A stretch of 64,000 nt of DNA from NCBI RefSeq assembly GCF_013314895.1, contig NZ_JABTYE010000001.1, positions 343,479-407,478 on the forward strand, given 5' to 3'. The notes under the pieces are model-generated. The model was given only the letters and a program-made list of their open reading frames with translations, had not been told where the DNA came from and searched no databases. Shown here in pieces: positions 22,795-32,852 of the stretch. Source of the DNA: Cupriavidus gilardii. Lineage in GTDB: Bacteria; Pseudomonadota; Gammaproteobacteria; Burkholderiales; Burkholderiaceae. Numbering within the stretch: the stretch's first letter is position 1; each line of letters begins with the position of its first letter. A program made the translations under genes and the position numbers.

Positions 22795-22800
22795 TAGAAT
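22795..22800 (+). promoter_or_regulatory. -10-like element abutting the DUF721 gene
   Basis: TAGAAT lies five bases before the proposed ATG at 22806. If used, the transcript would start at or just after the ATG, that is, be leaderless or use a later start. No clear -35 is seen. Confidence 0.3.
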
Positions 22801-22805
22801 GCGGC

Positions 22806-23318
22806 ATGCGCCTGTTCACCCACCACGCCCTGCAAACGCCCGCCGCCAAGCCGCTGAACGACTGGCTGGCCAAGGCCGGGCCGATGTCCTCGCTGATGCA
22901 GACCGCGCGCGAGCTCGCCGCGCTGGAAGCCGAGGTGATGGCCCTGCTGCCGCCAGGCATGCGCGCCGGCATCGCGATCGGCGGCGTGCGCCAGGACACG
23001 CGCAGTCCCGGAGAGCCCAATACGCTGCTGCTGCTGGCCGCGCACGGCGCCGCCGCCGCGCGCGTGCGGCAGATCGTGCCGAGCCTGCTGGCGCGGCTGC
23101 AGCAACGTGGCGCGCGCATCGATGCGGTCAAGGTGCGGGTACAGCCGGACGTCGCACGCGGCGACTGGGACGTGGAACCGGCCGAACGGCCGAAAAAGGT
23201 GGGGGTGCCGGCGGCCGGGCTGAACAGCCTCGGCGAACTGGCGCAGACGCTGCCGGATTCGCCGCTGCGCGATGCGGTGCAGACGATGCTGGCGCGGCAC
23301 CGCCAGGGGCGTGGCTAG
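22806..23318 (+). CDS. DciA-like protein (DUF721)
   Basis: A 170-residue basic protein with a DUF721 domain over about residues 1-125 (KPLNDWLAKAGPMSSLMQTAREL) and a charged tail. DUF721 includes DciA, the helicase loader used by most bacteria lacking DnaC/DnaI, so it could help load DnaB at the origin. It lies divergently from secA and convergently to lpxC; a gene of this family next to secA/lpxC is common in proteobacteria. The ATG has no good ribosome site. The hydrophilic tail is less conserved-looking. Confidence 0.75.
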   Translation: MRLFTHHALQTPAAKPLNDWLAKAGPMSSLMQTARELAALEAEVMALLPPGMRAGIAIGGVRQDTRSPGEPNTLLLLAAHGAAAARVRQIVPSLLARLQQRGARIDAVKVRVQPDVARGDWDVEPAERPKKVGVPAAGLNSLGELAQTLPDSPLRDAVQTMLARHRQGRG

Positions 23319-23339
23319 CGCAAGAGCCAGCGGAGAGCG

Positions 23340-23359
23340 GGCGCGCCGGCCGGCGCGCC
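23340..23359. other. 20-bp perfect palindrome between DUF721 gene and lpxC
   Basis: GGCGCGCCGGCCGGCGCGCC is self-complementary and lies in the 47-base convergent spacer. It can form a strong hairpin in both transcripts but has no T-run. It may mark transcript ends. Confidence 0.5.
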
Positions 23360-23365
23360 CCGGGG

Positions 23366-24283
23366 TCAGGCGAAGGCCGGTTGCAGCTGCGGCAGGAAGG
23401 CGGCAGGGGCCTCTTCCTGGCGCTCGAAGCTGACGATCTCGTAGGCCTGCTCGTCCGCCAGCAGCGCACGCAGCAGCTGGTTGTTCAGCCCGTGGCCGGA
23501 CTTGTTGGCGACGTAGGCACCGATCAGCGGATGGCCGACCACATACAGGTCGCCGATCGCGTCGAGGATCTTGTGGCGCACGAACTCGTCGCCATAGCGC
23601 AGTTCCTCGTTGTTCAGCATGCGGTGCTCGTCGAGCACGATCGCGTTGTCCAGGCTGCCGCCGCGCGCCAGGCCCATCTCGCGCAGCGCCTCGACCTCGT
23701 GCGCAAAGCCGAAGGTGCGTGCCCGCGCAATCTCGCGGACATAGCTGGTGTCGCCGAAGTCGATCTCGAAGGTCTGGCCGGTCTTGTCGACGGCCGGATG
23801 GCGGAAATCGATCGTGAACGACAGCTTGAAGCCGAAATACGGCTCGAGCCGGGCCAGCTTGTCGCCATCGCGCACTTCCACGGCCTTCTTGACGCGGATG
23901 AAGCGCTTGGCCGCCGGCTGCTCCTCGATGCCCGCCGATTGCAGCAGGAACACGAAGGACGCGGCGCTGCCGTCCATGATCGGGATTTCCTCGGCGTCGA
24001 CGTCGACGAACAGATTGTCGATGCCCAGGCCCGCGCAGGCTGACATCAGGTGTTCGATCGTGGAGACGCGCGCGCCGTTCTTCTGCAGCACGGAGGCCAG
24101 GCGCGTATCGCCGATGGCGGACGCCTTCACGGGAATCTCGACCGGCTCGGGCAGGTCGACGCGGGTGAAGACGATACCGGTATCGGTCGGGGCGGGCCGC
24201 AATGTCAGCGTCACTTTACGGCCCGAGTGCAAGCCAATGCCAACGGTCTTGACCAGGGACTTGATAGTGCGCTGTTTGAGCAT
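23366..24283 (-). CDS. lpxC: UDP-3-O-acyl-N-acetylglucosamine deacetylase
   Basis: A 305-residue zinc enzyme for the committed step of lipid A synthesis. The zinc ligands H78, H237 and D241 and the catalytic E77 and H264 are all visible ([24 protein letters not shown]). The length is standard. GAGG lies a few bases before the ATG. The upstream leader is clearly AT-richer than its surroundings. It is separate from ftsZ, with a peroxiredoxin gene between them. Confidence 0.97.
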   Translation of the reverse strand: MLKQRTIKSLVKTVGIGLHSGRKVTLTLRPAPTDTGIVFTRVDLPEPVEIPVKASAIGDTRLASVLQKNGARVSTIEHLMSACAGLGIDNLFVDVDAEEIPIMDGSAASFVFLLQSAGIEEQPAAKRFIRVKKAVEVRDGDKLARLEPYFGFKLSFTIDFRHPAVDKTGQTFEIDFGDTSYVREIARARTFGFAHEVEALREMGLARGGSLDNAIVLDEHRMLNNEELRYGDEFVRHKILDAIGDLYVVGHPLIGAYVANKSGHGLNNQLLRALLADEQAYEIVSFERQEEAPAAFLPQLQPAFA

Positions 24284-24536
24284 GACGGCCTCTGCTAATT
24301 ATTAAAATCTATCGGGCTTGAGATTCGATAAACCGTATCTTACCACCGGTGAATATATTGCGCTGCACCAGTTTTGTTTCGCCGTGTTAACGGTGTGCCA
24401 TTCGACGGCTAAAGGCCCGAAAAAGATGCGGGAAATGGCGGGAAAATCGTCGGGAAACGTCGAATAAGCGGCATTCAAGTCACAAATAGCGCCGCTTTCG
24501 CTCCCCCTACCCGCGCCAGAGTCAGAGAACGCCGTC

Positions 24537-25043
24537 TTACCCGCGCAACATCGCGAGCACCGCTTCGGCGCTGCTGACCTTGAACTCGCCCGGAGCTTCG
24601 ACGGCCAGGTGCGTGACCACGCCGTCGTCCATCACCATCGCGTAGCGCAGCGAACGCACACCCATGCCGCGCTTGCCCAGGTCCTGTTCAAGACCGAGCG
24701 CACGCGTCCATTCGGCGCTGCCGTCGCCGAGCATCCGGACCTTGCCGGCGGTGCCCTGCTCGCGCGCCCATGCGCCCATTACGAAGGCATCGTTGACCGA
24801 CACGCACCAGATCTCGTCGACGCCGGCGGCGCGCAGCGCGTCGGCCTGCTCGACGAAGCCGGGCACGTGGCGTGCGGAACAGGTCGGCGTGAATGCCCCG
24901 GGCAGACCGAACACGACGATGCGCCGACCCTGAGCCAGGTCTGCCACCGAGAAGGCGTTGGGACCGAGCGCACAGCCGCCGGCCTCGACTTCGAAGTATT
25001 CGTACAGCGTCGCGTCGGGCACGCGTGCACCGATTTCGATCAT
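24537..25043 (-). CDS. Atypical 2-Cys / Prx5-type peroxiredoxin
   Basis: A 168-residue thiol peroxidase. The peroxidatic Cys55 lies in PGAFTPTCS, the Prx5-group signature, and Arg at the end of the fold is conserved (LRYAMVMDDG). It reduces hydrogen peroxide and organic hydroperoxides with glutaredoxin or thioredoxin as donor. GAGGA stands seven bases before ATG 25043; the frame continues to 25082 without a ribosome site. It lies between ftsZ and lpxC on the same strand. Confidence 0.9.
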   Translation of the reverse strand: MIEIGARVPDATLYEYFEVEAGGCALGPNAFSVADLAQGRRIVVFGLPGAFTPTCSARHVPGFVEQADALRAAGVDEIWCVSVNDAFVMGAWAREQGTAGKVRMLGDGSAEWTRALGLEQDLGKRGMGVRSLRYAMVMDDGVVTHLAVEAPGEFKVSSAEAVLAMLRG

Positions 25044-25517
25044 GGCAATTTCCTCAGGCAGCCACAGCGTGGGCGTCCACATCGAACATCAGCGAACGAC
25101 AGCGAACGCCGTGGCCAAACCCAGTCTGCATCATAGTTGCCGGCCACCGGCATCCCAAGTGAGACGGCGGCGCGCAAGGCTGTCAGCGGATGCCGACAGG
25201 CAGGCAAGCAGAACTGACAAAAACAGGCGCGGCGAGCTTGCACTCGCCGCGCGGACGGAAGGCACATCCCGGCCGGGATACGGCGGGAGACCAGTCCGGG
25301 GAGGCGGCCGGCGGCGCGCCTGTCCCGGCACGGGATGCGGACGGAGGACAGCGGGCGCGTCAACCTCGCCGGTCCCGCAAGCGGCAGGCGGCCGTCATCC
25401 GTAGCGCGGCACGGGCGGATGGGGAGCGCCCATCGTGCCCCGCTGTCGCGGATGCGCGGCCGGCAAACTGCCGGCAATGCGGTCGGCTATATCGGTCGAC
25501 TCTCGCCGTGCCGGCTC
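25044..25517. other. Intergenic region between the peroxiredoxin gene and ftsZ
   Basis: This 474-base stretch contains no convincing gene on either strand. It holds a terminator for the ftsZ side at 25216-25252 and GC-rich sequence otherwise. It must also contain the promoter of the peroxiredoxin gene, but I cannot pick out a clear one. Confidence 0.5.
25216..25252 (-). terminator. Rho-independent terminator downstream of ftsZ
   Basis: On the minus strand GCGCGGCGAG pairs with CTCGCCGCGC over a six-base loop and is followed by CTGTTTTTGTC. It lies about 265 bases after the ftsZ stop and probably ends the dcw transcript. Confidence 0.72.
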
Positions 25518-26711
25518 TCAGTCCGCCTGCTTGCGCAGGAAGGCCGGGATGTCGTAGGTGTCGACGCCCTTCTCCTGCAGCGCGGCCACGTGCGCCGACG
25601 CGGTTTCGCGCGAGCTGCGGAACACCGCCGGCGTATCCAGGCCGCTGTAGTCCGGCGTGCTGTGCAGCGCCGAGCCATGCTGCAGGCCGGCCATCATCTG
25701 CACCGGCATATTGTCGGTACCGGTCTTGAGCAGCGTCATCGGCTGCTGCTTCTTGCTGGCGCGGCCCAGGCCGGTAGCGACCACGGTCACGCGCAGCGCA
25801 TCGCCCATCGAGTCGTCGTAGACGGTACCGAAGATCACGGTGGCATCTTCCGCGGCATAGCTGCGGATGGTGTTCATGACTTCCTTGGTCTCCGACAGCT
25901 TCAGCGAGCGGCTGGCCGTGATGTTGACCAGCACGCCGCGCGCGCCGGACAGATCCACGCCTTCCAGCAGCGGGCTGGCGACCGCCTGCTCGGCGGCCAG
26001 GCGCGCACGATCGACGCCCGACACCGTGGCCGTCCCCATCATCGCCTTGCCCTGCTCGCCCATCACGGTCTTGACGTCTTCGAAGTCGACGTTGACCAGG
26101 CCGTCCACGTTGATGATCTCGGCAATGCCCGCCACCGCGTTATGCAGCACGTCGTCGGCGCACTGGAAGCACTTGTCCATCTCGGCGTCGTCGCCCATCA
26201 CCTCGAACAGCTTCTCGTTGAGCACGACGATCAGCGAGTCGACGTTGTTCTCCAGCTCGGCCGAACCATGCTCGGCAACCTTCGCGCGGCGCGCGCCTTC
26301 GAAGTCGAACGGCTTGCTGACCACGCCGACGGTCAGGATGCCCATCTCCTTGGCGACCTGCGCCACGATCGGCGCCGCACCGGTACCGGTACCGCCGCCC
26401 ATGCCGGCAGTGATGAAGACCATATGCGCGCCGCGCAGCGCGTCGGCGATCTGTTCGCGCGCCGATTCGGCGCAGGTGCGGCCGACCTCCGGCTTCGCGC
26501 CGGCGCCCAGGCCGGTATTGCCCAGTTGCAGCACGCGTGCCGCGGTCGAGCGCTTGAGCGCCTGCGCATCGGTGTTCATGCAGATGAATTCGACGCCCTG
26601 CACCCCGCGGTTGATCATGTGCTGCACGGCGTTGCCGCCCGCGCCGCCCACGCCGACCACCTTGATGATGGTGCCGTCCTGCATTTCCGATTCGATCATG
26701 TCAAAGTCCAT
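25518..26711 (-). CDS. ftsZ: Cell division protein FtsZ
   Basis: A 397-residue tubulin-like GTPase that forms the Z ring. The GTP signature GGGTGTG is at 105-111, the T7 loop (NVDFEDVKTVM) follows near 205-215, and the C-terminal conserved peptide DIPAFLRKQAD ends the protein and would bind FtsA, ZipA and ZapD. The linker before it is short. ATG 26711 is placed five bases after GGAGG; an in-frame GTG at 26714 is too close to it. ftsZ is last in the dcw cluster, 171 bases after ftsA. Confidence 0.98.
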   Translation of the reverse strand: MDFDMIESEMQDGTIIKVVGVGGAGGNAVQHMINRGVQGVEFICMNTDAQALKRSTAARVLQLGNTGLGAGAKPEVGRTCAESAREQIADALRGAHMVFITAGMGGGTGTGAAPIVAQVAKEMGILTVGVVSKPFDFEGARRAKVAEHGSAELENNVDSLIVVLNEKLFEVMGDDAEMDKCFQCADDVLHNAVAGIAEIINVDGLVNVDFEDVKTVMGEQGKAMMGTATVSGVDRARLAAEQAVASPLLEGVDLSGARGVLVNITASRSLKLSETKEVMNTIRSYAAEDATVIFGTVYDDSMGDALRVTVVATGLGRASKKQQPMTLLKTGTDNMPVQMMAGLQHGSALHSTPDYSGLDTPAVFRSSRETASAHVAALQEKGVDTYDIPAFLRKQAD

Positions 26712-26882
26712 CACTGCCTCCGAGAAAAATCAGTCGCCAAACGCTGCGGCCTCCCCGCCGCAACCCTTGGTTCCTGAACAAAGAACCAAAAGAAAGAAAC
26801 TGCTCCATCAACGCGCCGCGCCCGCCACGGTGGACAGTCGGCGACGACGCGTCGCCAATTCAATTCAATTCGTGCCGGCCAA

Positions 26883-28115
26883 TCAGAAATTGCCGACGAA
26901 CCATTCCTTCATGCGCGTCCAGATCTGCTTGACCGAACCGCTCTGCACCGCGACCTTGCGTCCGCGCATCCGCTGCACGCGGCCTTCCAGCAGCAGGCCC
27001 ATCACCGTCGAATAGCGCGGGCTCTTGACCACCTCGTGCAGATTGCCGCGGTACTCGGGAACGCCAACCCGAACCGGTTTGAGGAAGATGTCCTCTCCCA
27101 GTTCCACCATGCCGGGCATCATTGCGGTGCCGCCGGTGATCACGATGCCCGAGGACAGCAATTCCTCGTAGCCGGACTCGCGCACGACCTGATGCACCAG
27201 CGAGTACAGCTCCTCGATGCGCGGCTCGATCACCGCCGCCAGCGCCTGGCGCGACAGCGTGCGGGTGCCGCGATCGCCCACACCCGGCACCTCGATCATT
27301 TCCTCCGGATCGGCGATCGCCTGCTTGGCGATGCCGTACTGGATCTTGATGTCCTCGGCATCGGGCGTCGGCGTACGCAGCGCCATCGCGATGTCGTTGG
27401 TGATCTGGTCGCCGGCGATCGGAATCACCGCGGTATGGCGGATCGCGCCTTCGCTGAAGATCGCGATATCGGTGGTGCCGCCGCCGATGTCGACCAGCAC
27501 CACGCCGAGCTCCTTTTCGTCCTCGGTCAGCACCGCCAGGCTCGAGGCCAGCGGCTGCAGGATCAGGTCGTGCACCTCCAGCCCGCAGCGGCGCACGCAC
27601 TTGACGATGTTCTGCGCGGCGCTGACCGCGCCGGTCACGATATGGACCTTGACCTCCAGACGGATGCCGCTCATGCCGATCGGCTCGCGCACGTCCTCCT
27701 GGCCGTCGATGATGAATTCCTGGGTCAGGATGTGCAGGATCTGCTGGTCGGTCGGGATATTGACCGCCTTGGCCGTCTCGATGACCCGCGCCACATCGGT
27801 CTGGGTCACCTCCTTGTCCTTGATCGCCACCATGCCGCTCGAGTTGAACGAGCGGATGTGGCTGCCGGCAATGCCGGTGAAGACCTCCGAAATCTTGCAG
27901 TCGGCCATCAGCTCGGCTTCCTCGAGCGCCTTCTGGATCGACTGCACGGTGGCCTCGATATTGACCACGACCCCTTTCTTCAACCCCTTGGACTCGGATT
28001 GGCCCATCCCGATCACTTCGTAGCTGCCGTCGGGGCGCAATTCCGCGACCACCGCCGCCACCTTCGAGGTGCCGATGTCCAGACCAACCAACAGGTCCTT
28101 GTATTCCTTGCTCAT
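26883..28115 (-). CDS. ftsA: Cell division protein FtsA
   Basis: A 410-residue actin-like ATPase that tethers FtsZ to the membrane and recruits late division proteins. The phosphate-1 loop is VGLDIGTSKV near 10-19 and the second phosphate motif DIGGGTTD is in the second half. The C-terminus ends in an amphipathic helix (WTRMKEWFVGNF), the membrane anchor. ATG 28115 overlaps the ftsQ stop as ATGA. The frame extends to 28361 but only through ftsQ sequence. Confidence 0.97.
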   Translation of the reverse strand: MSKEYKDLLVGLDIGTSKVAAVVAELRPDGSYEVIGMGQSESKGLKKGVVVNIEATVQSIQKALEEAELMADCKISEVFTGIAGSHIRSFNSSGMVAIKDKEVTQTDVARVIETAKAVNIPTDQQILHILTQEFIIDGQEDVREPIGMSGIRLEVKVHIVTGAVSAAQNIVKCVRRCGLEVHDLILQPLASSLAVLTEDEKELGVVLVDIGGGTTDIAIFSEGAIRHTAVIPIAGDQITNDIAMALRTPTPDAEDIKIQYGIAKQAIADPEEMIEVPGVGDRGTRTLSRQALAAVIEPRIEELYSLVHQVVRESGYEELLSSGIVITGGTAMMPGMVELGEDIFLKPVRVGVPEYRGNLHEVVKSPRYSTVMGLLLEGRVQRMRGRKVAVQSGSVKQIWTRMKEWFVGNF

Positions 28116-29044
28116 CGGGTTTTCTCCGCGTTCTCTTTTCTCAGTCGCGTCGGATTGTTGTTGGAAGCCGGGCCACGCTTCGCGCCGCCGGCATTGGCAT
28201 TGGCACTGGCACGGTTGGCACCGCTCGCATTGCTCGTCCCCTGTTCGCGTGCCTTGGCGGCGGCTGCCGCCTGGGCCTCGGTCAGGAAGCGCACATTGGC
28301 TGCCCGGATGGCAAACCCGTTCGGATAGCGCAAATCCGCGTACTCGATCTGCTTGCCCCACTGCTCCGTCACCTGCGGCCAGGCGATGACGAAACGCTTG
28401 ACGCGCTCCTCCATCGCCATCCGGTCAAGGTCGGTCTGTTCCCGTCCCAGTTCGACCACCATGCCGTTGGACAGCCTGGCCCGCCAGGCGTAACGCCCGG
28501 ACAACGTCACCGCGAGCGGCTCGGCCTTCAACGGCCGGAACCAGTCGCGCATGATCTCGAGTTTGTCGACGACCTCCGCTTCGCTGCCGGGCGGGCCATC
28601 GAGCGCGAGCAGCCGTGCGTCCTCTTCCGCCTCGGCGGGATTGGCCACGAACAGCTCGCCATAGGTATTGATCAGCCGCCCGGTATCGGGCGCGCCCCAG
28701 GTGCCGAGCGCCTCGTGTTCCTCGATCTTCACCGTCAGGCCGCTCGGCCATTCGCGCCGCACGCTGGCCTTGCGCACCCAGGGCACCGACTCGAAGGCCT
28801 GGCGCGCGGCGTCCAGGTCCAGCGTGAAGAAATTGCCCGACAGCTTGCCCAGCGCGTTGGCCCGCACCGCCGGCGCGTTGACGTGGCGCAGCGCGCCGCC
28901 GTACATCGGCGCGAGCTCGACATGGGTGATCGCGAACACCGGCCGCTGCGCCAGCCACATCAGGCCGGCCGCGAGCGCCATCACCACCACCACGGCGTAG
29001 AGCGTGGTGGCGATCAGGTTCAGCAGGCGTGCGTTGTGCCACAT
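28112..29044 (-). CDS. ftsQ: Cell division protein FtsQ
   Basis: A 310-residue bitopic protein: a short cytoplasmic N-terminus, a membrane helix at about 12-31, a periplasmic POTRA domain at 36-108 and a beta domain to about 255. It forms the FtsQBL complex that gates septal synthesis. The last 50 residues are a low-complexity Ala/Asn/Lys tail with Asn-Ala repeats from a 6-bp GGCATT-like repeat, longer than in E. coli. It overlaps ftsA by ATGA and starts 47 bases after ddlB. Confidence 0.95.
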   Translation of the reverse strand: MWHNARLLNLIATTLYAVVVVMALAAGLMWLAQRPVFAITHVELAPMYGGALRHVNAPAVRANALGKLSGNFFTLDLDAARQAFESVPWVRKASVRREWPSGLTVKIEEHEALGTWGAPDTGRLINTYGELFVANPAEAEEDARLLALDGPPGSEAEVVDKLEIMRDWFRPLKAEPLAVTLSGRYAWRARLSNGMVVELGREQTDLDRMAMEERVKRFVIAWPQVTEQWGKQIEYADLRYPNGFAIRAANVRFLTEAQAAAAAKAREQGTSNASGANRASANANAGGAKRGPASNNNPTRLRKENAEKTR

Positions 29045-29091
29045 GTCGGTTCGGAAGGCGCGATGGCTTCGTTGTACGGGTTGTTCGGGGC

Positions 29092-30084
29092 TTACTCGGG
29101 TTTCCAGTGCTCGTTCGGATGCAGGTCCAGCGTCGCCGCGGCGACCACCTGCAGCACGAAGTCCTCGTAGCTGATGCCGGCCGCGCGCGCCGACATCGGC
29201 ACCAGCGAATGGCCGGTCATGCCGGGCGAGGTGTTGATCTCAAGCAGGTAGGGCTGGCCGTCCGCGGTCAGCATCACGTCGGCGCGCGCCCAGCCGCGGC
29301 AGCCCAGCACGCGGAAGGCTTCGACCGCCAGGCTGCGCACGCGCTGCTCGAGTTCGTCGCCGAGATTCGCGGGGCACAGGTACTGGGTAACGTCCGTGAA
29401 GTACTTGTTCTGATAGTCGTAGTTGGCGTCGGGCGCGACGATGCGGATCACCGGCAGCGCCACCGCGTCGCGGCCTTCGCCGACGATCGGGCAGGTCAGC
29501 TCGGCGCCGTCGATGAACGCTTCGGCGATCACGTCGTTGTCCAGCGCAGCGGCCTTCTCGTAGGCGGCGCGCATCTGGCCGGCGTCCGTCACCTTGGTCA
29601 GGCCGATCGACGACCCTTCCCGCGCCGGCTTGACGATCAGCGGCAGCCCCAGGTCGGCCACCACCGCATCGAACTCGCGCTCGGTGCAGTCGGCGGTCAG
29701 CATCGCGAAACGCGGGGTCGGCAGCCCGTGCGTGCTCCACACCCGCTTGGTGGCGGGCTTGTCCATCGCCAGCGCGGAGGCCAGCACGCCGCTGCCCGTG
29801 TAGGGAATGCCCAGCTGCTCGAGCAGGCCCTGCATGGTGCCGTCCTCGCCGTAGCGGCCGTGCAGCGCGATGAAGACCCGGTCGAACCCGGCCGTCGCCA
29901 GCTCGGCGACGTTGCGCACGCCGGGGTCGAACGCATGCGCGTCGACGCCGCGCGACTGCAGCGCGGCGAGCACGCCCTGCCCCGACAGCAGCGAGATCTC
30001 GCGTTCGGCCGAACGGCCACCCATCAGCACGCCGACCTTGCCGAGCGTCTTCGGATCGATTTGAGGATTGGGGACGAAGCTCAT
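29092..30084 (-). CDS. ddlB: D-alanine--D-alanine ligase
   Basis: A 330-residue ATP-grasp enzyme that makes D-Ala-D-Ala for the stem peptide. Typical motifs are [13 protein letters not shown] (23-35), [30 protein letters not shown], and [14 protein letters not shown]. The start ATG 30084 overlaps the murC stop as ATGA. A longer frame to 30942 only reads the murC sequence out of frame. The ligase is on the DdlB branch as expected from its dcw location. Confidence 0.97.
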   Translation of the reverse strand: MSFVPNPQIDPKTLGKVGVLMGGRSAEREISLLSGQGVLAALQSRGVDAHAFDPGVRNVAELATAGFDRVFIALHGRYGEDGTMQGLLEQLGIPYTGSGVLASALAMDKPATKRVWSTHGLPTPRFAMLTADCTEREFDAVVADLGLPLIVKPAREGSSIGLTKVTDAGQMRAAYEKAAALDNDVIAEAFIDGAELTCPIVGEGRDAVALPVIRIVAPDANYDYQNKYFTDVTQYLCPANLGDELEQRVRSLAVEAFRVLGCRGWARADVMLTADGQPYLLEINTSPGMTGHSLVPMSARAAGISYEDFVLQVVAAATLDLHPNEHWKPE

Positions 30085-31586
30085 GCCTGGCCTCCGGCTT
30101 GCGGCACGGCCGCTTGCGCTGGTTGTTGCGACGCTGACTGGGCAGCGGGTTGCGAAAGGGGATGTGCGGTGGCCGCCGACGCGCCAGCCTGGCCCGACAC
30201 CAGCAGGCCCGGCACCGCGCCGATCGTGCCGGCGCCCATCGTCACCACCACGTCGCCGGGACGCGCGGCGTCCAGGATCGCCTGCGGCATGTCGTCGATC
30301 TGCTCGACGAACACCGGCTCGACCTTGCCGGCCACGCGCAGCGCGCGCGTCAGCGCACGGCCGTCGGCCGCGACGATCGGCGCCTCGCCGGCCGGATAGA
30401 CCTCGGCCAGCAGCAGCGCGTCGACGGTGCCCAGCACCTTGACGAAGTCTTCGAAGCAGTCGCGCGTGCGCGTGAAGCGATGCGGCTGGAAGGCCAGCAC
30501 CAGGCGGCGGCCCGGGAACGCGCCGCGCGCGGCGGCCAGCGTCGCCGCCATCTCGACCGGGTGGTGGCCGTAGTCGTCGACCAGCGTGAAGGTGCCGCTG
30601 CCATCGGCGCAGGCCACCTCGCCGTAGCGCTGGAAACGCCGGCCGACGCCGTGAAATTCCCGCAGCGCCTTGACGATGGCGGCGTCGGGCACCTCCAGCT
30701 CGGTGGCGATGGCGATCGCCGCCAGCGCGTTCTGCACGTTGTGCAGGCCCGGCAGGTTCAGCACCACGTCCAGCGGCGGCTCGGCATGGTTGTTCAGCTG
30801 GCGCAGCACGGTGAAGTGCATCTGGCCGTCGACGGCGCGCGCATTGACCGCGCGCACCTGGGCGTCTTCGGCAAAGCCGTAGCGCACCACCGGCTTGGAC
30901 ACGAAGGGCAGGATCTCCCTGACGTTCGGATCGTCGACGCACAGCACCGCGATGCCGTAGAACGGCAGCCGCTGCGTGAATTCGACGAAGGCCTGCTTCA
31001 GACGGGCAAAGTCGTGCCCGTAGGTGTCCATATGGTCGGCGTCGATATTGGTGATCACCTCGATCACCGGGAACAGGTTCAGGAACGACGCGTCCGATTC
31101 GTCCGCCTCGGCGACGATGAAGTCGCCGGTACCGAGCCGCGCGTTGGCGCCGGCCGAGTTCAACCGGCCGCCGATCACGAAGGTCGGATCGAGCCCGCCT
31201 TCGGCCAGCACCGACGCCACCAGGCTGGTGGTGGTGGTCTTGCCGTGCGTGCCGGCGATCGCGACGCCCTGCTTCAGGCGCATCAGCTCGGCCAGCATCA
31301 CCGCGCGCGGCACCACCGGAATGCGCTTGGCGCGCGCGGCCAGCACCTCGGGGTTGTCGCCGCTGACCGCGGTCGACACCACCACCGCGTTGGCGCCGGC
31401 GATATGCGCGGCGTCATGGCCGTGCATCACCGTCGCGCCCAGCGCGGTGAGGCGGCGCGTCGCGGCGTTGCTGCCCATGTCGGAACCGGACACTCGGTAG
31501 CCGAGATTGAGCAGCACCTCGGCGATGCCGCTCATGCCGGCGCCGCCGATGCCTACGAAGTGGATGTTCTTGACGATATGCTTCAT
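30081..31586 (-). CDS. murC: UDP-N-acetylmuramate--L-alanine ligase
   Basis: A 501-residue Mur ligase adding L-Ala to UDP-MurNAc. The Rossmann start [17 protein letters not shown] and the P-loop [10 protein letters not shown] (111-120) are diagnostic. The three Mur domains fill residues 1-460. The last 35 residues form a Gln/Ala/Ser-rich tail ([17 protein letters not shown]) beyond the usual fold, probably disordered. ATG 31586 follows murG by 43 bases; the end overlaps ddlB. Confidence 0.97.
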   Translation of the reverse strand: MKHIVKNIHFVGIGGAGMSGIAEVLLNLGYRVSGSDMGSNAATRRLTALGATVMHGHDAAHIAGANAVVVSTAVSGDNPEVLAARAKRIPVVPRAVMLAELMRLKQGVAIAGTHGKTTTTSLVASVLAEGGLDPTFVIGGRLNSAGANARLGTGDFIVAEADESDASFLNLFPVIEVITNIDADHMDTYGHDFARLKQAFVEFTQRLPFYGIAVLCVDDPNVREILPFVSKPVVRYGFAEDAQVRAVNARAVDGQMHFTVLRQLNNHAEPPLDVVLNLPGLHNVQNALAAIAIATELEVPDAAIVKALREFHGVGRRFQRYGEVACADGSGTFTLVDDYGHHPVEMAATLAAARGAFPGRRLVLAFQPHRFTRTRDCFEDFVKVLGTVDALLLAEVYPAGEAPIVAADGRALTRALRVAGKVEPVFVEQIDDMPQAILDAARPGDVVVTMGAGTIGAVPGLLVSGQAGASAATAHPLSQPAAQSASQQPAQAAVPQAGGQA

Positions 31587-31629
31587 GAATTCTGCTTGTC
31601 GGTGGACCTCGATCCCTCGGTTCCCCGTG

Positions 31630-32706
31630 CTAATCCCTGGCCAGCTCGCTGCAGACCTGCGCCACGCGCCGGGTCGCATCCGGCTTGGCGAGTCCGCGCG
31701 CACGCTGCGCCATCTCTTTCAATTGCGGCCGCGACAGCTGCGCCAGCGTCTGCGCCAGCCCTTCCGCGGTCAATGCATTCTGTTGCACCAGCAGCGCCGC
31801 GCCCTGTTCCGACAGGAAGCGCGCATTGGTGGTCTGGTGGTCGTCCACTGCGTGCGGGAACGGCACGAACAGCGCGGCCACGCCGGCCGCGGCCACTTCC
31901 GATACCGTCATCGCGCCGGCGCGGCAGATCACCAGATCGGCTTCGGCATACGCCTGCGCCATGTCGTCGATGAAGGGCACGGCATCGGCCGCGACCCCGG
32001 CCGCTGCGTAGTTCGCGCGCAGCGTGTCGATCTGCTTGACGCCGGCCTGATGCCGCACCAGCGGCCGCTCGCCTTCGGGCAGCAGCGCCAGCGCCTGCGG
32101 CACCACCGAATTGAGCGCGGCCGCGCCGAGACTGCCGCCGACCACCAGCAGCCGCAGCGGACCCTGGCGGCCGTCGTAGCGCGCCGCCGGTTCGGTAAGC
32201 GCCGCGACTTCCTCGCGCACCGGATTGCCGGTCCACTCGGCGCCGGGCAGCGTCTGCGGGAACGCGCACAGCACGCGATCGGCGACCCTGGCCAGCACCT
32301 TGTTGGCCAGCCCGGCGATCGAGTTCTGCTCGTGCAGCACCAGCGGCCGGCCCAGCAGCGAGGCCATCATGCCGGCCGGGAAGGTGATATAGCCGCCCAT
32401 GCCGAGCACCACGCTCGGGCGCACCCGGCGCAGCGCGCCGATGCTCTGCCAGAACGCACGCAGCAGGTTCAACGGCAGCAGCAGCTTGGTCAGCAGTCCC
32501 TTGCCGCGCAGCCCGCCGAACTGGATGAACTCCATCGGGATGTCGTGCTTCGGCACCAGCGTCGCTTCCATGCCGGTACGGTTGCCGAGCCAGACCACAC
32601 GCCAGCCCTGCGCGCGCAGCGCATGCGCGACGGCGAGCCCCGGGAACACATGGCCCCCGGTGCCGCCCGCCATCACAAGGAGGGTGCGCTGCTGCGCGGC
32701 CGTCAT
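31630..32706 (-). CDS. murG: UDP-GlcNAc transferase MurG (lipid II synthesis)
   Basis: A 358-residue peripheral membrane GT-B glycosyltransferase that adds GlcNAc to lipid I to make lipid II. The G-loop [12 protein letters not shown] (13-24) and the second loop [10 protein letters not shown] are present, with the UDP-binding [15 protein letters not shown] segment near the C-terminal half. ATG 32706 overlaps the stop of the 38-codon ORF upstream as ATGA, and a duplicated GGAGGGAAGGT serves as its ribosome site. Confidence 0.97.
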   Translation of the reverse strand: MTAAQQRTLLVMAGGTGGHVFPGLAVAHALRAQGWRVVWLGNRTGMEATLVPKHDIPMEFIQFGGLRGKGLLTKLLLPLNLLRAFWQSIGALRRVRPSVVLGMGGYITFPAGMMASLLGRPLVLHEQNSIAGLANKVLARVADRVLCAFPQTLPGAEWTGNPVREEVAALTEPAARYDGRQGPLRLLVVGGSLGAAALNSVVPQALALLPEGERPLVRHQAGVKQIDTLRANYAAAGVAADAVPFIDDMAQAYAEADLVICRAGAMTVSEVAAAGVAALFVPFPHAVDDHQTTNARFLSEQGAALLVQQNALTAEGLAQTLAQLSRPQLKEMAQRARGLAKPDATRRVAQVCSELARD

Positions 32707-32819
32707 ACCTTCCCTCCACGCATCAACACCCGATTGTGGCTACGGCCGCTGCGCTTAACTTCCCGCTGGCGCGGGAAGTTAGCCTGCGCCGAAACCGCGT
32801 ATTGCTGCGTTCCGGTCAT
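32703..32819 (-). CDS. 38-residue ORF with a copy of the FtsW C-terminal tail, between ftsW and murG
   Basis: This frame starts with ATG overlapping the ftsW stop (ATGA), uses the same GGAGGGAAGGT site as its Shine-Dalgarno, and stops in an ATGA overlap with murG. It begins MTGTQQ, resembling the MurG start MTAAQQ, and ends [10 protein letters not shown], identical to the last ten residues of FtsW. The middle (about 18 codons) is basic and hydrophilic and spans a perfect 11-bp hairpin (32759-32784 region). It may only serve to keep ribosomes coupled across an insertion or duplication. No homologue or function is known to me. Confidence 0.55.
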   Translation of the reverse strand: MTGTQQYAVSAQANFPRQREVKRSGRSHNRVLMRGGKV

Positions 32820-32852
32820 ACCTTCCCTCCACGCATCAATACGCGGTTTTCG
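32704..32852. repeat. Direct and inverted repeats at the ftsW-murG junction
   Basis: The 24-base sequence at 32704-32727 recurs exactly at 32817-32840, 113 bases away; it covers the end of ftsW with the ribosome site and start codon of the next gene. Between them TAACTTCCCGC and GCGGGAAGTTA form a perfect 11-bp hairpin with a TGGC loop. CGAAACCGCGTATTG (32790-32804) is an inverted copy, with one base missing, of CAATACGCGGTTTTCG inside ftsW (32837-32852). The pattern suggests local duplication, possibly with template switching. Confidence 0.8.

Noticed and set aside
22539..22805. secM-like regulator of secA
   Set aside because: The region upstream of secA holds no minus-strand frame with an arrest motif or signal peptide.
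32703..32852. Insertion sequence or MITE between ftsW and murG
   Set aside because: There is no transposase, and the duplicated segment is host gene sequence rather than terminal inverted repeats with a target duplication. A local duplication or template-switch event explains it better.
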